A stretch of DNA of 10,216 bases from Actinomycetota bacterium (GTDB lineage: Bacteria > Actinomycetota > Thermoleophilia > Gaiellales > Gaiellaceae): positions 1-10,216 of the forward strand of contig JACCRW010000235.1 of assembly GCA_013813345.1 (NCBI GenBank). The letters are read 5' to 3'. Shown piece after piece: positions 6,895-10,216 of the stretch. A program made the position numbers and the translations under genes. Each line of letters starts with the position of its first letter. Position 1 is the stretch's first letter. A model generated the notes under the pieces. That model did no database searches. It worked only from the letters and a program-made list of their open reading frames with translations, and had not been told where the DNA came from.

Positions 6895-8105
6895 CGGACG
6901 CCCTCTCCGCCTACGTGCGCCGCTGCGACGAGCGTGTCGCCGCGGTGCTGCCGGAGGCCGCGCGCCGGGTGCGGGCGTTCGAGGCGCGCCTCACGCGGGC
7001 CGGGCTCGTGCCGGACGACCTCGCCGACGTCGCCTCGCTCGACCGGCTGCCGATCCTGAGCAAGGATGAGCTGGTCGACCTCCAGGCCGCCGACCCGCCT
7101 TTCGGCGGCCTGCTCGCTCCGGGTGCGTCGCTGCGGCGCCTCTTCCAGTCGCCCGGGCCACTCTACGAGCCCGAGCCGCACGAGCCCGACCCCTGGCACT
7201 GGGTGCCCGCGCTCGCCGCCGCCGGCTTCGGGCCGAGCGACGTGGTTCTCAACTGCTGCGGCTACCACCTCACGCCGCTGGGCGCCATGTTCGAGCAGGC
7301 GCTGCTCGAGCTCGGCGCCACCGTCGTTCCGGCGGGAGTGGGCAGCAAGGACCTGCAGGCCCGGGCCAGCAGGGACCTGGGCGTCACCGCGTACGTGGGG
7401 CTGCCGAGCTACCTGAAGGCGCTGCTCGAGCAGGCCGAGGAGCTGGGCCTGCCGCCGGAGAAGCTCGAGCGCGCGTTCGTGATCGCGGAGCCCCTGCCTC
7501 CCTCCCTGCGCGCCTGGCTGGAGGAGCGCGTGCCGGTCGTCCGGCAGGGCTACGGCACGGCCGAGGCCGGAAACCTCGGCTTCGAGTGCGATGCGCTGGA
7601 GGGCTTGCACCTGCCCGACGAAGCGCTCGTCCAGGTCTGCGACCTCACGACCGGCGAGGCGCTCTGGGACGGGCGCGAGGGCCAGGTCGTCGTCACGCTC
7701 TTCAGGCCGGACTATCCGCTCGTGCGCCTGGGCACCGGCGACCTCTCGGCATTCCTCGTCGAGCCTTGCAGTTGCACCATCGCCACTCCGCGGATCGCCG
7801 GCTGGCTCGGCCGCGTGGGCGAGGCGGTGAAGGTGCGCGGCATGTTCCTGCACCCGCGCCAGGCGAGGACCGCGCTCGCGGGGGTGGCGGGCCTGGAGAG
7901 CTTCCGTCTCCTGATCGACCGGTCGGAGCACCTCGACAGCCTCCGCTGCGAGGTCGTCCCCGCGGCGGGGGCCGACGAAGCGGGACTCGCCGCTGCTGTG
8001 AAGGAGCGGATCCGCTCGGGCCTGCGCTTCGACGCCGAGGTGGTCGTCGTTCCCGAGCTCGCCGCCGACGAGCCGACGATCGTCGACCTGCGGACCTGGG
8101 ACTAG
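6891..8105 (+). CDS. PaaK-like adenylate-forming protein with degenerate motifs
   Basis: This 404-residue protein resembles phenylacetate-CoA ligases (PaaK, usually about 430) in length and layout. It has the A5 motif YGTAE at 221-225, TGDLS from 282, and an A8-like KVRGMFLHPRQ from 314. The N-terminal LPILSKDEL also matches PaaK. Where the ATP-binding loop SSGTTGxP should lie, it has FQSPGPLYEPEP (85-96), lacking the Ser/Thr-Gly-Thr core and lysine. The C-terminus ends ADEPTIVDLRTWD, without the usual SxGKxxRV lysine motif. It is either a divergent ligase subfamily acting on the imported acid or a non-catalytic partner. The GTG start overlaps livF by four bases with no strong ribosome binding site, so coupling is likely. 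The reading frame is intact, which argues against decay. Confidence 0.8.
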   Translation: MTDALSAYVRRCDERVAAVLPEAARRVRAFEARLTRAGLVPDDLADVASLDRLPILSKDELVDLQAADPPFGGLLAPGASLRRLFQSPGPLYEPEPHEPDPWHWVPALAAAGFGPSDVVLNCCGYHLTPLGAMFEQALLELGATVVPAGVGSKDLQARASRDLGVTAYVGLPSYLKALLEQAEELGLPPEKLERAFVIAEPLPPSLRAWLEERVPVVRQGYGTAEAGNLGFECDALEGLHLPDEALVQVCDLTTGEALWDGREGQVVVTLFRPDYPLVRLGTGDLSAFLVEPCSCTIATPRIAGWLGRVGEAVKVRGMFLHPRQARTALAGVAGLESFRLLIDRSEHLDSLRCEVVPAAGADEAGLAAAVKERIRSGLRFDAEVVVVPELAADEPTIVDLRTWD

Positions 8106-8107
8106 TG

Positions 8108-8461
8108 CTAGCCGAGACCTTCCCGTACGCGGTCGGGCAGCGGCGCCGGACGTCCTTCCTGGTCGACGTGGACGACCGTGTGCCGCCCGTCCACGCAGAG
8201 CTCCTCCCCGCGGAGCACCTCCCAGGCCCAGGTGATCGACGTCCGGCCGACGCGCTCCGGGCGGATGCGCACCGTGAGCTCGTCCTCGAACCGCAGGACG
8301 GCGCGGTACTCGGCCTCCACCCGCCGGCGCGGGTAATCCGCCCAGCCTTCGAGCAGGCCGAGCCGCCTGCGGAGCGCCGTCTCGGCGGCCTCGGCCCAGC
8401 GGAACGCGGCCGTGAAGTGGATCCGCCCGCCCGCGTCGGTGTCCACCCAGGCGACCCGCAT
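8108..8461 (-). CDS. Hotdog-fold acyl-CoA thioesterase (4HBT/YbgC-like)
   Basis: This predicted 117-residue cytoplasmic enzyme would hydrolyse an acyl-CoA to free acid and CoA. The N-terminal VDTDAGGRIHFTAAFRWAE (from residue 6) matches the 4-hydroxybenzoyl-CoA thioesterase family pattern DxDxxG...Y/F.RW.E, with D9 as the likely catalytic aspartate. Later strands (VEAEYRAVLRFEDEL, then TSITWAWEV) fit the hotdog sheet. It is a little short for the family (about 130-150). The ATG at 8461 is the only usable start, because a stop in the same frame lies at 8498-8500 with no other start codon between. No clear ribosome binding site is seen, so it may be leaderless. It converges on the PaaK-like gene with two bases between stops. 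A link to the operon's acyl-CoA product is inference. Confidence 0.72.
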   Translation of the reverse strand: MRVAWVDTDAGGRIHFTAAFRWAEAAETALRRRLGLLEGWADYPRRRVEAEYRAVLRFEDELTVRIRPERVGRTSITWAWEVLRGEELCVDGRHTVVHVDQEGRPAPLPDRVREGLG

Positions 8462-8492
8462 CGGCTCGGTGTGCCAGTCGGCGTCGATCCAG

Positions 8493-8541
8493 CGAGCCTA
8501 CGCGGCTCGAGCCCCGGTCTACGCCTGCAGGCGCCCGGGGC
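8493..8541. repeat. Two adjacent GC-rich inverted repeats
   Basis: The first is CGAGCC (8493-8498), a TACGC loop, then GGCTCG (8504-8509). The second has outer arms GCCCCGG (8511-8517) and CCGGGGC (8535-8541) enclosing the perfect 12-base palindrome CGCCTGCAGGCG (8522-8533). They lie just upstream of the thioesterase start on one strand and upstream of the TTGACA element on the other. An operator for one or both divergent genes, or mRNA structure, is possible. Chance pairing is common in GC-rich DNA. Confidence 0.45.
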
Positions 8542-8578
8542 ACGCCGTTCGAGTTGGCGAAACAGCTCCAGCTTGTGC

Positions 8579-8607
8579 TTGACAGCACCAAGCCCGCGGA
8601 AGAGACT
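8579..8607 (+). promoter_or_regulatory. Possible promoter of the LVIVD-repeat gene
   Basis: A perfect TTGACA -35 hexamer is at 8579-8584. At the standard 17-base spacing the -10 position reads GAGACT (8602-8607), a poor match to TATAAT, with no TAnnnT nearby. The predicted transcript would have a leader of roughly 50 bases before the ATG at 8666. Only the -35 is convincing, so the call is tentative. Confidence 0.35.
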
Positions 8608-8655
8608 TGCCGCACAACCGAGGGGGTCTGCAGGTCGACCGTCCTGTTCGATCGT

Positions 8656-8660
8656 GGAGG
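8656..8660 (+). promoter_or_regulatory. Ribosome binding site of the LVIVD-repeat gene
   Basis: GGAGG lies five bases before ATG 8666 and eight before a second in-frame ATG at 8669, so either of the paired methionines could be used. It fixes the true start well inside a reading frame that is open far upstream. Confidence 0.7.
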
Positions 8661-8665
8661 TTTCC

Positions 8666-10045
8666 ATGATGGAAAGACGCATCACAGCCCTGCTGCTCGT
8701 TTTGATCGCCGCGCTGCTCCTGGCCTCAGCGGCGCAGGCAGACGTGCTGCAGCGCGACAAGCAGTGGAACGGTCACGGCTCGAAGAGTCCTGACCTTCGC
8801 AGCCAGAACGCCAAGCTGCTCGGAACAGCGCCGAACCCATTCGAGATCAACTCCGATCTCGCCTTCTGGGGCGATCTGGCCTTCGCGGGTGACTTCGGCG
8901 GTTTCCGAGTGATCGACATCTCCGCTCCGGCCAACCCCAAGGTCGTCGCCGACGTCGACTGTGTCGGCCCTCAGAACGACGTCTCGGTCTGGGGAAATCT
9001 GCTCTTCCTGTCCGTCGACGCGGTCATGACTGGATCCGGGTGTGACAGCGACTTCGCGGAAGACCCAACGGCTCCGGGGGGCTGGGAAGGGATCCGGATC
9101 TTCGATGTGAGCAACCCGGCCGATCCTCGATTCGTCACCGGGGTCGAAACCGACTGCGGCTCCCACACCAACACTCTCATTCCGGACCCTGCGAATGGGC
9201 GCGTGCTTCTCTACGTGCTGAGCTATGCCCTCACCTCCGGACCTCACTGCGGTCCGGAGGCCTTCGCGGCCGGGCGGGCGGACAGCCCGCTGCACGAGAA
9301 GTTCTCCATCGTCGAGGTTCCGCTCTCGGCACCCGGCGACGCTGCCGTGATCGCCGAGCCCGGGATCGCGGCACCGTTGTTCGACCTTGGGTTTCCGGGG
9401 CTGAATCCGACGATCGGCTGCCACGACGCGACCGTCTTCCTCGAGCTCAGGCTCGCTGCCGTTGCCTGCCTCAGTGACGCGCAGCTCTGGGACATCACCG
9501 ACCCCGAGAATCCTGCGTCGATGGCCGCGATTCACATCTCGAACCCCGATGTCGAGATCTGGCACTCGGCGACATTCACGTGGGACGGCAAGGTCATCGT
9601 CTTCGGCGACGAAAGCGAGAGCGGCAGTTGTTCATCGCCGAGCGAACGGGACGGGCGTCTCTGGTTCTATTCGCGCGCCAACCCGCCGAGCGTGCTCGGA
9701 TCGTTCATGATCCCGCGTCCACAACCGGCGATCGAGTACTGCTCCGCTCACCTCTTCAACGTCATCCCGGGGGTGCGGGGTTATCTGCTTGCCTCGTCCT
9801 GGTACGAGGGCGGAACCGACATCGTCGACTTCACCGACCCCGCGAACGCCCGCGAGGTCGGCTATTACGATGCTCAGGCGCCGATCCCGTCCGTCGTCTG
9901 GTCTGCCTACTGGTACAACGGGTTCGTCTATGCCAACGACATCATCCGCGGCTTCGACGTCTTCCGGTTCAGCGACTCGGCACTCGCGGGCGGCTCGCGC
10001 GTCCCCTACCTCAACCCACAGACACAGTCGTCGCTGATCCGGTAG
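8666..10045 (+). CDS. Secreted LVIVD-repeat beta-propeller protein
   Basis: This is a predicted exported protein of 459 residues and unknown function. The N-terminus MMERRITALLLVLIAALLLASAAQA is a clear Sec signal peptide, likely cleaved after AQA at 23-25. The mature part carries LVIVD-type repeats with the core hydrophobic-D-(I/V/F)-(S/T)-x-P: FRVIDISAP at 80-88, IFDVSNPADP at 145-154, WDITDPENP at 275-283 and IVDFTDPANA at 386-395, plus a terminal variant RGFDVFRFS from 428. Such repeats fold as beta-propeller blades and are typical of surface or secreted proteins. Eight cysteines in the mature chain suggest disulfides and an extracellular place. No catalytic motif was recognised. It has its own ribosome binding site and intergenic region and looks like a single-gene unit. 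Its codons use more A and T than the operon genes. Confidence 0.85.
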   Translation: MMERRITALLLVLIAALLLASAAQADVLQRDKQWNGHGSKSPDLRSQNAKLLGTAPNPFEINSDLAFWGDLAFAGDFGGFRVIDISAPANPKVVADVDCVGPQNDVSVWGNLLFLSVDAVMTGSGCDSDFAEDPTAPGGWEGIRIFDVSNPADPRFVTGVETDCGSHTNTLIPDPANGRVLLYVLSYALTSGPHCGPEAFAAGRADSPLHEKFSIVEVPLSAPGDAAVIAEPGIAAPLFDLGFPGLNPTIGCHDATVFLELRLAAVACLSDAQLWDITDPENPASMAAIHISNPDVEIWHSATFTWDGKVIVFGDESESGSCSSPSERDGRLWFYSRANPPSVLGSFMIPRPQPAIEYCSAHLFNVIPGVRGYLLASSWYEGGTDIVDFTDPANAREVGYYDAQAPIPSVVWSAYWYNGFVYANDIIRGFDVFRFSDSALAGGSRVPYLNPQTQSSLIR

Positions 10046-10095
10046 ACGTACGTCACATCGGACATCGTGACCGCGCGCAGGTCGCCCGTATCAGA

Positions 10096-10112
10096 GCCAG
10101 CAGTGTGCTGGC
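10096..10112 (+). terminator. Possible terminator hairpin after the LVIVD gene
   Basis: GCCAGCA (10096-10102), a GTG loop, and TGCTGGC (10106-10112) form a perfect 7-bp stem about 50 bases after the stop codon. No T tract follows, so a Rho-independent terminator is only suggested by position and structure. Confidence 0.35.
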
Positions 10113-10158
10113 ATCCGGAACTGCGGAAGTGACTCTCGGCTTTCGCGGGACGTGACGG

Positions 10159-10176
10159 CGATCCGACATCGGATCG
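10159..10176. repeat. 18-base inverted repeat
   Basis: CGATCCGA (10159-10166) and TCGGATCG (10169-10176) are perfect arms around CA. The near-zero spacing is more like a dimeric protein-binding site than an RNA hairpin. It may be an operator for a gene beyond the right edge, or a second terminator element; nothing in the window decides this. Confidence 0.35.
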
Positions 10177-10216
10177 ACGTCCGCGGTGATCTGGGGGAAG
10201 CGGTTGCTGTAAGCGG

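Larger units (their letters stand above)
10046..10216. other. Non-coding end of window
   Basis: No gene with a convincing start, ribosome binding site or family resemblance is seen in these 171 bases. They contain the two inverted repeats listed separately. A gene entering from the right edge cannot be excluded. Confidence 0.5.

Noticed and set aside
6867..8615. 582-residue open frame on the minus strand across the PaaK-like gene
   Set aside because: Low-complexity, no recognisable domain, and fully opposite a motif-bearing gene; the real minus-strand gene at 8108-8461 lies in a different frame.
7586..8665. In-frame upstream extension of the LVIVD protein
   Set aside because: The upstream part is Arg/Pro-rich shadow of other genes; a ribosome binding site and a textbook signal peptide fix the start at 8666 or 8669.
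8726..9565. 279-residue minus-strand frame opposite the LVIVD gene
   Set aside because: No domain resemblance, and composition is that of an antisense reading of the supported plus-strand gene.
10045..10054. GACGTACGTC palindrome overlapping the last stop codon
   Set aside because: Ten-base palindromes are expected by chance in a 10-kb GC-rich window, and nothing else supports a function.

Overview
This high-GC window looks like chromosome from an actinomycete-type bacterium. The GC-rich third positions, GTG starts, strong AGGAGG-type ribosome binding sites and tight gene overlaps fit that, and a Thermoleophilia-like lineage (Gaiellales/Solirubrobacterales) is a plausible but unproven guess. 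No tRNA, rRNA, CRISPR array or insertion sequence was seen.

Region 1 (56-8105, + strand) is one compact seven-gene cluster in the order livG, long-chain acyl-CoA synthetase, livH, livM, periplasmic-type binding protein (livK), livF, PaaK-like adenylate-forming protein. Junctions are ATGA, TGATG and GTGA overlaps or gaps of 2, 28 and 58 bases, so one transcript with translational coupling is likely. Together the liv genes encode a complete HAAT-family (branched-chain amino acid type) ABC importer: binding protein, two permeases and two ATPases. The two adenylate-forming proteins embedded in the set suggest that the imported substrate is a carboxylic acid (fatty, aromatic or alicyclic) that is turned into a CoA thioester on entry, rather than an amino acid. 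A strong 12-bp hairpin lies between livK and livF and probably shapes transcript levels.

Region 2 (8108-8461, - strand) is a small hotdog-fold acyl-CoA thioesterase that converges on the PaaK-like gene with only two bases between the stop codons. Thematically it fits the same acyl-CoA metabolism.

Region 3 (8462-8665) is a divergent intergenic region with two GC-rich hairpins and a perfect TTGACA hexamer. It leads into Region 4 (8666-10045, + strand), a secreted, cysteine-rich LVIVD-repeat beta-propeller protein. This gene is visibly less GC-rich than the operon and functionally unrelated as far as can be seen. The last 171 bases hold two inverted repeats but no recognisable gene.

The most notable points are the transporter with built-in CoA ligases, the PaaK-like protein whose ATP-binding loop and C-terminal lysine motif are both degenerate, and the intercistronic hairpin. 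The overall gene order resembles clusters I recall from other bacteria, so it is probably a known type of locus whose substrate is undefined, not an entirely new system.
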